Assembly: GCF_000471905.2 (NCBI RefSeq)
Contig: NW_006498549.1
Coordinates: forward strand, 3,169,321 to 3,233,320
Length of the DNA: 64,000 nt
Direction of reading: 5' to 3'
Origin: Amborella trichopoda
Lineage: Eukaryota > Streptophyta > Magnoliopsida > Amborellales > Amborellaceae
Below the pieces are notes generated by a model. It had not been told where the DNA came from and did not search any database. It saw only the letters and a program-made list of their open reading frames with translations. The position numbers and the translations under genes were made by a program. Below are positions 34,201 through 49,200 of this stretch, piece by piece. Every line of letters starts with the position of its first letter. The first letter of the stretch is position 1.

Positions 34201-37200
34201 ATGTCAATTCTAAAAGTATACCTATCCAAAACCACCTTAAAGTTTGTCTCATATTTGTAAGAAAATCAACCTGAAAATGGGGGATAACAATTGAGTTTTA
34301 TATTGAAAAGACAATAGGTATGTATTAGGGAAAATTACAAAAAAACCCCAAGACTACACTTTCTATGCAACTTACCCCCAACCCAACTTTTTCTCTCACT
34401 TTTTTCCCCAAAATACACTTTCTATGCAAATACCCCCCAACCAAAAAATAAATAAAAAAATACTTAAACTACCCTCCCTTACTTTTTACCTTACCCATGC
34501 TTCTCTCTTCTCAATTCCACCAAAATTGGGCTCTGACACTATGTAAGTGCGGTCTGGCAGTGGATCAAGCATTCTGGCATTGTGTAAGTGCGGTCCAGCA
34601 GTGGAGCACTCTAGAGTCACAGGGCTCTGGCACTGTGTAAGTGTGGTCCGGGAGTAGAACTTCTGAGTCACTGGGCTCCGGCAGTTGCAAAGGGCGGTCG
34701 GGCAATACTCAGTTTCGGTACGGTAATGCGATGGTGCACTCCGGCAATGTGCTACTGGGGTCCAAAAGTCAACGTCAAATATGGCAAAATTGATTTTTGT
34801 GTACGGGAAGGGCATTTCTGTCTAAAAAAAATGAACATTTTCCCTTGGGGGGGTATTTGTATAGAAAGTTTGTTTCGGGGAAAAAAGTGAGAAAAAGTTA
34901 GGTTGGGGGTAAGTTGCATAGAAAGTGTAGTCTTGGATTTTTTTTGGTAATTTTCCCTATATATTATGGTTTTTACTAGAAAATTAGCTTGGATTTAGAA
35001 TCTGACTTTGGAAAGTTGTAACTGTTGCAAGTCGTGGCATTGGAAGAAGTTTTCTCAATTGATGAGAACTTCTTGATCTTTCAGATATTGAGGGCTATGT
35101 CTCAATTTTTATAAGGAATTATCGTTCATATGCCAAAAGGCATGTATGAAATTGGAATATTTGAACCTACCTTATGTGGACCTTCTTGCACTCATGAATC
35201 ATGATATATCCAAAACTGTATGTTGCATGCCATTAGCATAAGGTCGATCACACAAGTAATTCCGTGATAGCTTTTTCCTCATGCTGAAATCATTTGAAGG
35301 ATCCCTACTAGGAGGCCTTCTAGTCCATTTTTTTGGTGTTTCAGTCATTTTCATCAGATATCTCCAAAGAGCCTTGGTGTTTCAGACATTAGTTAGTTCT
35401 GTTCATGACGCCTGCATATTTCAACATGCACGAGCACCAAGCACTCTAATTAAGCCCAGAGGCAAAGGAGAGGGGAAATTCAGTTTTCAGAAGGTACAGA
35501 GTCAGGAGAGGTAAGAAACGTATCTGTTTTATACACATAATAAACTATGTTAATCGGTGAAGGGTATCCTTTGTACCTCTGCATTGTAAAGATTATTAAA
35601 TCTGTAATTGTCACATGTGCTCTGTTGATCACCTCCTTATTCATTGCCCATTGACCATCTTATTGGGATTCTTTGCTTGAGCTGGCTTTTGTTTTCAATT
35701 GAGTTTTGCCAGATTCAGTAGCTGGACTCTGTGTAGGTTGGGATGCAGTCCCTCTCACTTCTAAGGGCCCTTTGGAAAGCATGTTAGTTGCACTTTGTGG
35801 GGTTAGTGGAGGGCATGCAACAATCATATCTTTGCAACTCTCTCTCCTACCTGCAAGTCTCAGCGGAAGTTAGTAGATTGTTGATTTTTTGGTTCCTTTT
35901 TCTTCTGATTTTTGTGAAGCTTTTCAGATGGCCTTCTCCAGTGGTTGGAGGCATGTAGTTCTTACAGGGAGTAGGGAGGGCTAGCCTGGTAGGAGGACAA
36001 GTGGCAATTTCCACTTGTTGGGCTCGTATTCTGATTGTTTTTCTCTTGGCAACCTGGTCTAGACCGGGTGAGTAGTTTGTTTGAAAGGGTCTAGTGGAGA
36101 CCTTACCTTATTCTTTTCAGGTCCCCTGGCGGTTTGCAATTCCACTGTTGTCTAAGAAAATCTCTTCCCATATGCCTATCACTTGGTTTGACTCATCCGT
36201 GGTCGCTATTGGTGGTTGAAGAGGAAATCTCATACGGACCTGTTTACCAGTTAAACAGATTGGCAATTTAAAGAATTTAAAACATATAGAAAGGGAAAAT
36301 GGTTTGAGAGGGCTGCAGGCCTTAAACAGTTAGGATCGATTTTAAGATGGCTACTGATATAGATGAATGCAAAATCAGATTTGGATCATTTTCTCTCCAA
36401 AGACACTTGGTGTTCCAGACATTAGGTAGTTCTGTTCATGATGCCTACATATTTCAACATGCATGAGCAACCAGCACTCTAATTAAGTCCAGAGGCAAAG
36501 GAGAGGGGACATACTGTTTTCAGAAGTTACAGAGTCAGGACAGGTGAGATATATATCTGTTTCATATGCATAACATACTATGTTATTCTGCGAAGGGTAT
36601 TCTTTGTACCTCTGCATTGCAAAGATTATTAAATCTGTAGTTGTCGCATGTACTCTGTCGATCACCTCCTTATTCATTGCCCCAATAGCCATCTTATTGG
36701 GATTCTTTGCTTGAGCTAGCTTTTGTTTTCAATTGAGTTTTGCCAGATTCAGTAGCTGGGCTCTTTGTAGGTTGGGATGCAGTTTCTCTCACTTCTAAGG
36801 GCCCTTTGGAAAGCGTGTTAGTTGCACTTTGTGGGGCTAGTGGAGGGCGTGCAACAATCATATCTTAGCCATTATCTTTCCTAGCTGCAAGTCTCAGAGG
36901 ACGTTAATAGATTGTTGATTTTTTGGTTCCTTTTTCTTCTAATTTCTTTGAACCTTTCTTGATGGCTTTCTCCAGTGGTTGGAGGTATATATAGTTCTTA
37001 CATGGAGTAGAGCTGTCTAGCCTGGTAGGACGATAAGTGGCAACTTCCACTTGTTGGGCTTGTATTCTGAATGTTTATTCTCTTCGTAACTTGGTCTAGG
37101 CTGGGTGAGTGGTTTGTTCGAAATGGTCCAGTGGAGACCTTACATTATCCTTTTCAGGTCCCCAGGCGGTTTGCAATTCTGCTGTTGTCGAAGCAAAATC

Positions 37201-40200
37201 TCTTCCCGTATGCCTATCACTTGGTTTGACTCATCCGTGGTCGCTATTGGTGGTAGAAGAGGAATCCCATACAGACCTGTTTACCAGTAAAACAAATTGG
37301 TCAATTTAAAAAATTTAAAACATTTGGAAAAGGAAAATGGTTTGATAGGGTTGCATCCCTATTAAATTGTTAGGATTGATTTTAAGATTGCTACTGATAT
37401 AGATTAATTCAAAATCATGTTTGGATCAATATCTCTATTTAAACCTTATTTGAAAATATTATGAAACACTTCACATGCACATAGTCAAATCACATAAGAA
37501 TCATAAGCATGGATCTACGACTAAAGGCTCCTCGTAACTTTGAACCAAATGGGCAATCTATCATCCACCATTTCATGTTTTATTCTAATCATAAATCATT
37601 CGAAAATGAGGAAATATGGTGTATGGAACGAACTCACCAATATGCACCTACTAGGGCTTGTAGAGAATGGACAAATCCAGACCTTTAGAACATCAATAGC
37701 TTGCTAATACCTTGCTGGAAATTCTGGAGCATAGAGAAATTAATAGCAATTTACATAGAGCAAGTAATAGAGAGGTGACATGAATAAGATGGCTTCACAA
37801 TAGATAATTAGGGTGTCCCTTGCATGACTATAGATGCATCCTTGGGCTCAAGGCACCTCTAAATGCTTAGTGAGAGAGAGAGGGAAGAAGGATGTTGAGG
37901 GAGAATGCGAGGTGCATCACACCAACCCTACTTCAACAGTTGGAAAGAATATGTGGAGAAGTTTTCCCAAAATGTGGAAAAAAGGGAACTGAGTAAACGA
38001 TGGGATGATTTGGTCATTATGAAAATGATAAATAAAAACAGTTTTATTTATTCCAAAACAGTCCAATAAGGCATGGAGAAAACCCCTATGCCCAACATAA
38101 ACTAAGTAAAGCCTCACCTCAAAGCCCACTGAAAATTGCAATTCGGGCGTTAGAAAACCTTCAAATCGATCATTTCGCCTTTAACCATTATGGTTGTGAA
38201 AAAAATTAGGATTTCAATCCCTAAAGATAGTATATATTGTAAGAAATTATTTAGATTGTCCATTTTGCCCTAAAAATAAGTGTTCATGGATCCACAAGAT
38301 CTGTACCATTTTTTGAGCTCCAAATTTCATAGTTGGTGTTGGAAATTGATTTTAGGGCTCTCATGGAGATTTCCAATATCCAAAGTGCTTTATGGATGTG
38401 GACTCTAGGTGAGGCTTTACTATGTTTTCATAAAGCCTAGGCCTTACAGAAACTGTAGCCATGAAAACAAGAAAAAAATGGAAATTAGGAAGAATAAAAA
38501 ATTAGGAAAAAGATATAATATAAAAAAAAAAATAATTGAAAAAGATATTAGAAAACAAAGAACCTGTCAACATTGAGTAATAAGTCAATGACAATACTCA
38601 TCAACAATGAGAAATATTAGATATGCAACAAAATATAAAAATTTATGCTCCTGTCGCTTAAATTTACATTATAATAAAAATCTGCCCAAGTTTGTTAGAA
38701 ATTCCCCTCACTTTGGGTCCTTCAAGATCCGAAGTTGTAACTTATGTGATGACTTCAGAACTTGAAGATTTGAAGCAAAATTTTCATAGCATGACTTAGG
38801 ACCTTCAAAATCCAAAGTTATCTTGACTCTGGACCTCAAAGATTTGAAGCAAAACACAATGCCTTATGTTTTGTATGGGCTCTAAAGCCAATATTTTATA
38901 TGTCTTGGCTCCAAAGCTGATATTTTATAAGTCTTGGCTCCATAGCCAAAACATAAAGGTCCAAAACCAATACTTTATATTTTATTGGATCCAAAGCCAA
39001 AACATAAAGCCTTTTAAACGTTTTGGCTTTGGACCTTCAAGGTCTAATGTCGAGAGGTGACTTTGGATCTTGATACAATTATTCGTAGGATTTTTTATAA
39101 TAACATAAATTTAGGGGGACACGAACATAAATTTTTCTACCAAATAAGTCAACTAACTATTGAAGGCATTTAACGGAAGTCCACAACACAAATTGTACAA
39201 GCCCTTGAAATTTGAAAAACCAAAAATGCAAAAACAATGAACAAAATCTCTCTCTCTTCATTTTTGGTTTTACTTTTTGAAGCCTTTTACAAATTATAAA
39301 AGCCCTTAAGAATCAAAACAAAAAAATATAAACAAAATAACTTTTGTTTTTGGTTTCTTTGCATCTTTGGATTTAATTTTCTAAGGGTTTTTACATTCTG
39401 TAAAGCCCTTCAAGAATAAAAATTGAAAATATAAAAAATTGCACAAACAATTTATTTAAAGGTCCTAAACCCAAAGCCAAATTTATATCCAAAACTAAAT
39501 AAAAATATAAATCATTTGCACTTAATAAGTGGTTGAACGTTTGTCCTTCTATTTGAATTGAAAAAGTGGTCAGATTTCTCCATAAGCCTTGATATTTTGG
39601 ATTTTATGAGAGTGAGGAAATCGCCAATGCCATTCTTTCTCTATCTCTAAAAGGTTATTTATTCCCCCAAAAAAGCCCCAACCACTTCTATTTTACTGGA
39701 ATGCCCCTACACAAACCCAAAAGATTGGGAAAAAAAACATAAAAACCATTTTTTGGTGAAAAAGCCCAAAAGAAAAAGGTAAAAAATGACCTTTTTTTGG
39801 CCCGCATTGGGATTGACTGGTTCATTCTTGGACTGGTGGACCTGTCGGGCTTCGGGCCAGACATTGGAGAGGCCAGTTCGCCGGTCTAGACCCTATTCAA
39901 TGGTGTTGCCGATCTAGGGGACTAGACCACCCCGGATAGACCTTTGGTTCACCGGTTCCTGGTCCTAATTAGCGTCAAAATAACATCGATTAAGAGGTAC
40001 ATTACTTTATGCCCCCAATTTGTAGGGCCCCTCAATATAGTATGCTCCCCTAAAGTCTCTCTCTATAGAGCATTCTAGGTGAATGTTATGTGCCCTTATC
40101 CTTAACTTTGGCTCAATATATGTAGAATAGATAAACAATATGTAAAGTGTGGGCTTTATCCTTTTTAGTCAAGGCTTTTGTACTAACAAGAGGGAATTTA

Positions 40201-43200
40201 TTTAAAATCCTCTTAGGCAAGGCCACAATATGCTCTTAAAGAGATTTACCTTTGGTAGCTAGAAATGTTGTAAACACTGTTCATATTTAGTTTATAGTTC
40301 TGAATTGTGAAATTGACGTGAATTGTTTGGCTAAGTAACTGGATGCAAATTTTTTAGTTCATTGTAATAGACGTGCTGCTGCGCTCCACAGTTTCATAAG
40401 ATTGTGAATATAAGGATGTTTTTAGAGTGAGAAGGTGTACTAGTTTGTCTACTATCTGATTATTTGTGTTTCACTTCATCACTAAGTTCGAATGCAAAAC
40501 CATAGGATCGCAATGTTGGGCCCCTGGGGATCTTGTTGTTCATGATCCCCCAACACCTGACAAATACTTGAAGGAAATCAATAGGCTCCCTAATAACTTG
40601 ACTTTGGAGTGTACAAGCTTCCTACACCAGTTGAGGTCCCATAGAAGTGGTTTTGGTCCCTTTGGGAATACAAGCAAAATGCATTTTATTCAGAGATGCC
40701 TTTGTCGCTGAGGTGCCTATTTGTGTTGGAAAGAAGCTTCTGTTGTGTGACAACAGTGGGGTACTACTCATGATTGCTTTTGTATGAAAGTTTTCCCAAA
40801 TTCCATTAGTTTCATCTGCTAATCTATCCTGCATTGCTCTTCTATTTGGAGCTAGGTTTTTTGTCGTCCTACAAAAATAATTTATATTTTTAGTTTTTAT
40901 TGTTTTGTTACCGAAAGATCTTTTTTTTTATGACAAACCTTTGCGTATATCTAAGTGTCCCTTAATCTTTTTGGGTGTCTTCTTAAATGTATGCAGCAAG
41001 AATGCACAAGAATCCCATATTGTTCTCATATTTGGAATCTATCGAAAATTTTCTCCATTTGCTCTGGGAAGTGTGGAAGTCCTCAAGCCGACCTTGTTGA
41101 GAAATTCCTTGGCTCATGGAAGAGCCTGAAGCAATCCTCAACTTATACCTCAACGTATAACTGCAATACCTAGATCTCAGATTTAGAAATGTTCACAACT
41201 CCTTACCAGCCACCTCATCATCGTTCACCTACCACCATCTGCTCATCAATGTGCAAACACCTCCATCGCGAGATGGACTCAGTTTTCCTCTCAATAAGCC
41301 AACTTAACTTATCAAACCACCAAACCTGTTAGGCAGAAATACTATAAAACCTTTTCCAGAAGGTTGAAAGCTGTGAAACTCCACAAAAGAAGCTTCAGTT
41401 TAAAGTTAGAAGGACCCTATCCAATTATTTTATCTCTAAAACTTGTGTTCAGATCGTCTGGGCAATATCCTGATGTAGGAGCAAGTGTTCGCGCATTTTC
41501 TCCACCTCCCTAACCATCATATGTTGAGTTGGATTGGGAATTGAAATCCTTTTTGATGCATGTTATCCTAAAAAGCTAAGAAGTTTTCCTTCAGCTGTCC
41601 TTATGGAGGCCTTGTTTTGGGGAAAGAGGTGTTTTTTTTTTTCTTTCATATTTTTTTTGGTTTTTTTTTTTGGGGGGGGGGGGGGGTTTATTGGGGTGGA
41701 TGGGTTTGGATGGTGTGGATATTTGGGGTGTGGTGGATGTTGGAAGAGGGTAGACGATGTCTGCAAAGGGAATGTCAGCTTGAGGCAGGTTTTAAGATGT
41801 TATCTAACTTCCCCAGTTGTTATTGTGTACTTAGATCCTCTTGTTGCTACATGCCTCCTAGATGTAAGCCTCATTGGCAATGCCTACAATATACTCATGT
41901 ATTTATGATAGAAGGATCTAATTTCTCCCTAGATGAATATTATATTCGTAACCTGTGATGGCTATCTGCCGCTTGGGAGATAAAACCTCACGACCAAGCA
42001 TAAAAGTCACATCAGCCCCGTTTTCTGAAAGTTGGACTATGTGATCAAGTGCAGTGTATATAAATTAAAATTTTCTTATTTTCTTATTCTTACACCGGCA
42101 AGACCACTCACAATGTCCAATTACAAACAAATAACTCTTGAAACAAATAAATAAAAGAAAAGAAACACAGTTCTCACTTGCTACCAATATTGAATACAAT
42201 TTTTTAAATCAAAACCTTAACTCATTGCTTTATGGGAAAAGAAGATCAAATCACAAATAAAGATTTAAAGAAGTAAAATTGCCAGAGATTCTACTGGGCT
42301 TAGTATATCCCACATCGAGTCTCCTCCTTCCAATGGTGCTCGGGATCTATGATCGGTCTGTTAATTTTCCTACATATGGCAAAACCCTCTTAATGGCCTA
42401 TGGATCTCAATATAGAAGCAACTACCTAAGGCCTCAATGCCTTAGTCTTGCTTAAGCCCTTTTGGTTTGATCTTTGGAGAGATGAGAGATAGATCATAGA
42501 GAGAGGGAGAGATCTACTAGCAAAGTGGATCCTCCCATTTTCTACCAAAAAATCAAACCACCACAAGCTAACCTTAGCTTGGATGTGCCACCTAGAGAAG
42601 AGAGAGAGAGAGAGATGACTTGGGCATTGCCCCCCTTGGCTTGAGAGAGATTACTTGAGCATGCCCCCTTTGGCTTGAGAGAGATTTTGGTTGTGGTGTG
42701 CCCCTTTTAAAAAAACTTGAGAGAGATCTTGAAGCCCTAGGTGGGGCGTGCCACCTATAGAGAGATCTTTGAGAGAGAGAGAGAGAGAGATAAACCTTTA
42801 TAGAGAGAACATAAAAATAGGTGTAGAGATTTTATGAGGTGGGAGAGCCTCTTTTTATAGATTTTGTATGCCTTGGGGTTTGCCTCAATTCTTAAGGTCA
42901 AATATTGACCATTGATCTAGAGAGACTTATGGGGTGAGAAATTTGAGCTCCATCTCTTTAATCCACCATCAAGATTCAAAGATTTACTAAATATTTAATC
43001 CTATCATGCAAGTTGGCTATACCAAAAAATAAAGCCAACAAACAAGGGGATTACTATCTACTATCACTCAATCTTGGAAAACAAGTTAGTCCCTATGGGT
43101 GGGGCGTGCAACCCTTTGGTGGCCACATGTGGGCCCCACCCAATCCCACATGTTTTAAATTGGGCCCCCATAATTATGGAGGGTCCTATATAATTTTAGA

Positions 43201-46200
43201 AAATATTTTCTTTTGTACTTAGAATTTAATCTTATATTTTATTTAAAAAATTATAAAATTAATTTCTCTTAATTTATAAATCCAAATGACAAAAATAAAA
43301 TATCAAAAGATTCACTTAAATTCAAATAAACATTCTAAAAATCATATATCATAAAATTAATTAAATCTAATTAATTTTGATGGGAATTAGATCCGTTAGA
43401 TCTAGGAATTTATCAATATATGGGAGCACTTCACTTTCAACTGCGGAGCACAATCCACCTAGCTTTCTCAAATTAACCCAACAGTTTCCATGATCCACAG
43501 TTCATTGCAGGGGCTCATGATTGGACCACCAAAGTCAGCCAATAGACTAGGGGACACAATTCCAGTTTATGGATTTCAGGTTCTCCCCTAGAGACAAAAA
43601 AATTATGGTCCTCCAGACCGTGATGCAACCATGACTCTGTGGTGCATAGGGATAATATCTTGCACATGTACACGCTTCACCCTCATTGGTGAATCTCAAT
43701 ACGGCTATCTATATACATGCTGTGTGATGATATAATGATGAGGCTTTTATCCCGTCTCTAATGGCTATTCATCATACGTAAGGGCCACACAGTCTCTCGA
43801 ATCTCATCTGGGCATACTCCAACCTTATCAAGGGCTAACCTACTAAACCCTTCTCGGTAGATCCCTAAGCCCAGGTATCTTGGATTTTTTCAAAACTCGG
43901 CTGGCCTAGCACGTCAAGCCTAGTCCGAGTTCCGGTAAATTGCATTTGCCTACTATGGTCCACACGAGGACCACACTCCCACTGAGTTTGTGTTTCACTA
44001 TATAAAATGCTTATACAAGCTCTCATAAGGCCTTTAAAGGCCACATAAACCTAACATCTCCCACTTGGCCTTTGGGGGCCTTATAATATCTCGTTGTAAC
44101 ATTCTCATCCCCCCAATTACAATCTTTCTCTCCAGCATTTTTCACTTTTCCTCTCTTATTACATTAATCATGACTTTCACCATCTATCCTTTCATAAAGG
44201 TATGAAGGCAGCGCCTCTTTCTTTTTGTTGCTCGGATCTCATCTCAAACGTGGTCGTAGTATATCTTTCATGTCGCATCGCAAATTATAGACTTTTTGTC
44301 CCTCATTGCATGGGGGTCGTATCTTCAAGGGCTTAAAGCAATTTTTCAATCAAGCTACTCCTTTCTGTAGCCATACAACTAACGCCACACATCCGGGTTC
44401 CATGGGTGAACAACGGTATGTTGTTCCAGCTGGCCCATCAAACACATGCAGGTGCTCCCACTAGAATACTGAGTTCATTTGGATCTTTTCATAATAAGAT
44501 ATCTGTATATCTGAATATCCAAGCAGCTAAAAATAATCATGGGATGGTTTTTTTTTTTTTCGATAAAGTTAACTGTTTCATTGAAGAATGAAAGAAGTAA
44601 ATACAAGTAATGGGAGCGTTCCTTACAAAAAATTGGGAGCTACCAAAACCCTGATGGGCAAGGTAATCCCTTTACATGAAAGCAAAAAAACAGTCCAGTC
44701 CTATGACAACAATGGGTTGGCTCAGCAAAAACGGTGAGAGGGTTTATATAACCCCCTATTTACAACATAAATACAAGTGGTGAGATAGAAAAGAGACAGA
44801 GACCCTGCAGCTAACTTTGAGGAGGTCCAAGACTGTTTGTAAGATCGGCTCTGTCGTTGGCCATGAGATCTGCGAACATGTTGGACGTCCTGAAGTTATG
44901 CCTCCAAGAGACGCTGATATCCCTGAAAATGAATTCATTCTCATCAAAGATTGAAGCTATATACTAGGGTTTAGACTTTTCAGATGTCCAAGATATAATG
45001 TTGTATGCATCCCCTTCAGCTATCAAGTGGGATCCCCAAGAGGTGTTAAAGTGCTTGAGCCCTATCAACAGTGCCATCACTTCAGCATGTTGTGAGTCTG
45101 TATGGCCAAGGGGTTCGGCGTACGTGAGCAGAATATTCCTCTCATGATCTCGGAATACTCCCTCGGCCCCGGCTGGCCCTGGGTTGCCCCTTGAGGAACC
45201 ATCAAAATTAAGTTTGATGGTTCCTCTCGGGGGTGGTTGCCAGTTGTTGGTTTTTGTGAGTTTTTCTTGGTTGGTGAAAAAGGATGTTATCCCAACGGCT
45301 TAGAAAAACGTTTGTGGGTGTGCCCGCGAAGAATTTGTGATTGGTTGCCCAAAAAGTTACCAAAGTCTTAACCTTGTGGAGAAGTGCAGGCAACTGTTGA
45401 TAGAGTCCCTGGAATATCCTATTATTCCTCTCTATCCAAATAACCCATATAAGCGCAGCAGTGATAGCCTTCCAAATGGTTTTTCCAGCTTTGGGCCAGG
45501 GCTTGGCGAAATCTGTGGATAAAAGGGATAGTACTGTGGGTGGAGTAACCCATTGTAGGCCAAAGAGTAGTAAGAGTCAACTCCAAAGGTATCTCGCTTG
45601 TTCACAATGAATGAACAAATGAGCATTGGATTCCTCCTCATTTTGGCACATAATACATTTGTTTGCAGTATGGATTCCCCACTTTTGTAGTTGATCCATG
45701 GTTAATGCTCTCTGTGATCCTGCTATCCAATTGAAAGTCTGAACCCTTGGGGGTGCAATCGAGGGCCACACTTTAGCTAGGATCGAATAGGGATTGAAGG
45801 GCAGAATGGGAGATTGGATGAATCTCCTATAGAATGAGGCGACTGTGAAGCACCTGGAGGGGGAAAGAGTCCACACCAAAACATCATTCCCACTGATAGA
45901 AATTGTTGGGATTGTTAACAGCTCTCACTCAACATAACATATAAAAAATATTATCTCAGCATTCTCATGCCTGTGTCATGAGGTCGTATAACAAGTCTCA
46001 TACCAAACAATAACTCAATACTCGTTTGGTTTCGTAAAACCATTTTTCGAACCACAAAGGTTCAACTGCACTACGCTCTTGGTTGTAAACTCATACAGAC
46101 CAAGTTCTCTAATCCACACATCACGTGTCAAGGAGATCTAACAAGATGACCATTCTATGACATACTCTATGGTTCATGGTCTTAGGTAATCGAGGATTCT

Positions 46201-49200
46201 AAAGAACTCAAAAGCAGATCACTTAATCGGTATTAAGAAAACAAGAGTCAAGACATGTGGGTATCTGAAAATAGTGCATAGATTAATGACACTTTTTCAT
46301 ATGGACATAAAATACTTTAAAGACCCAATGTTTTTCCTTATATCAAAAACTCTTGACTTGGTATATTTTTACAAACCATAGTTAGAAAATAGCATAGTGG
46401 TGTAAAAACGATTTTTCTTAAATACTTAGTGGACCTCGCAAGACTATGGGGCTTTCTCAAAACCATATCCATAGACTTAGATTTTTCACAAATGATCCAA
46501 TTTAATTTTAAATACATGCTTAGTCTTCATAAATCGTTTTTATCACATTCACTATTAATTACTTACCAAATCATGTTTATAGCCACAAAACAAATCATAA
46601 AGTCCATCTTATAATTTTATCCAAAATAAAGCATGACTAAAGAATGGTTATCAAAACCTGACAAAAACACTTCTTATTGGCAAATATGGAGACTTTATCA
46701 TGTGATTGTCATCACATGCAACACATCATATTACTGGACATTATTGGGACAATGGTCATTAAGACTAGGTTCCATCGGAGCACTCCTTTCGTGCTTACAT
46801 AGGTGAATGAGCCATACCCATCTCTCATGTTTCATACTTAGGCTCATAGTCCTTGATCAAACCACATCTCCATGTGTATCACTTCCTTAAGTAGTTCTTC
46901 CAAGCACAACGAGGTACTAAAACACAGAGTATTAAGAAAAATTGGCTCCTTCAAACGTGTTAGCACTTATTTCCTAATGTCCATACACTCCATGCATATT
47001 CATAAACAAACAACCAAAATATAATCAAAGAAGTCTATAAAATATAAAGTAAAAAGTCATTTGAATCCTCTTTCCCTATATGACCATACCATGTAATGTG
47101 GGATAGATTTCATACTTTAAAACCATGTAGTGTGGTACCTGGGCTTTCTTGATTCTTTGGTTTTACTTGCTGACGAGCTTTATAGACTTGAAAGAGCACA
47201 CAACTGATGAAGAAACACTTGGTCATCATCTTTTATACGTTGATGAAGCACCCAACTCTTCGGCCTTTGGATTCTCCTATACATATAGAAATGAATACTC
47301 TTCTTCATGCTATCATTCCAAAGATCACAAATTTAATTCTCCCACTGATCTTTAGAGTTTCTATGCTGCCACCATGTCTCTCTACAAATCCATTCATTGT
47401 GAAGAAACCAAGATGATTTTACAGGTATTGTGTTTCTTCTTTCTACAATTCTTAGATTGAACACTCTTCACGTAGAGTATCATATCTCGCCAACTTTGTA
47501 TTATTTCTCTCTGAAGTTTTATTGTTATAAATCATACTCATGGCACATTATGAAACTTTTGAATGAGCCTTAAAAAGCTTCAATTATGAGAAGTACAAAG
47601 ATGTGCCTCAACATGCCACATCTTTTAATTTACTGTAGAATAGAAGATGAGCATCCCATGATAGAAATACGATATCTCTCAACTCATGAGGACTTTATCT
47701 CTGAAACTTTTTGAGTATTGAAATAGATTAAAAAATATAAAATAGTTCTTAGTTCCATCCCTAAATTGCACCATTTAGTGGGTCTATGATTAATGACATT
47801 CTCGTCACAATACAATTTTCTTAGCAGAAAATCAGGTTGCGCACCTCTCAATAAAATGTTTGTTTCTCTCAATTCACAAAGGATTTCTTTTTTAAATCTT
47901 TTCTGTTGAAAACTAGACTCAAAACTAAAACATAAAATCATGGTGTGAATCCCAAATAATACTTTTCTCCAGAAAAATAAATAAGTGACATTCACATCAC
48001 AAAATAAATCATACTGTAGAATTTCAGGATGAATACTATCTAGTAAAATTGTCTTTTCTCTCTACCCTCATGGAGTTTCCCTTTCAAACCAATTTTGTTT
48101 GAAAAGTAGACACAAAATGGTACCACATGTTTCCACAAGCCTCATATCACTCTGTTAAGTAGGCTTGATAAATATAGCTATTCATGTCTCAATGAAGATC
48201 ACACCAAACTGCTGAAAATTCAGGATGATCTCTCTTCAATCCAACATCTTTATTCCTCTCTTCCCATGGATATTTCTCTCTCAAATAAATTTTATTAGAA
48301 ACTAGACTCAAAATGGAAGTCTAGAAACTTAGTGTGAGCCTCGAAACATTCTGTTAAGAATGAAAATAAAATCATGACTTCCTAGTCATTGAGTCAGTTT
48401 TCGTTGCAGAAAATAACACTTGCAAACCTTTCAATTAATTCACCATATCTTTCAAACCACAAGGGTTTTCTTCATGAAACTTTTTTTGTTTGAAAGTAGA
48501 CTCAATTTGACGAGTCATGGTCAAATTTCAGCTAAAAATAAAATCACATGATTGGTGGAAAAATTCACGGAAACCAATGGACAATTCCTGGATTTTGGAC
48601 GGTCAGAACTGACACCCTTCATTGATGAGTCCATAACTAATTTTGTAGGTAGATCCTACTCTCACAAATACATAATATCACTGAAGTATGCATCAAAGAA
48701 ATACCTCATTATCTTGTTCATATCAACGCTTCAAAAATGACAAGAATACCCGATTTTGCAGAGTGCCTCTTCGGCGTTTGAATGTGCCAATAATTCTTCT
48801 TGAGAGGTATCACTTGACCACAAAAGTCCTTGGCTTTCTTATATCTCTTTCCAACTCACCAAAAATAGTTAAATAAAATAGATAGGGAAGCAAGTAAATC
48901 TAGCTCTGATACCAATGAAAGTTGGACTATATGATCAATCGCGGTATATATAAATTAAAATTTTTCTTATTTTTCTTATTCTCACATCGGCAAGAATACT
49001 CACAATGTCCAATTACAAGCAAATAACTCTTGAAACAAATAAATAAAAGAAAAAAAACACAGTTCTCACTTGCTACCACTATTGAATACAATTCCTTAAA
49101 TCAAAATCTTAACTCATTGCTTTTTGGGAAGAGAAGATCAAATCACAAATAAAGATTTGAAAAAGTAAAATTGCCGGAGATTACCTCTACAGGGCTTAGT

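Noticed and set aside
40466-41173. Short open frames with cysteines in intron 2
   Set aside because: No family match, no splice context, and opposite-strand frames are equally open.
41534-41958. Open frames of 113-124 codons
   Set aside because: Open only because of T and G homopolymers. Composition is Phe/Gly runs and nothing resembles a protein family.
47149-47416. Overlapping open frames in the gene-less LTR element
   Set aside because: Neither resembles gag or pol. They lie in non-coding interior DNA of the element.
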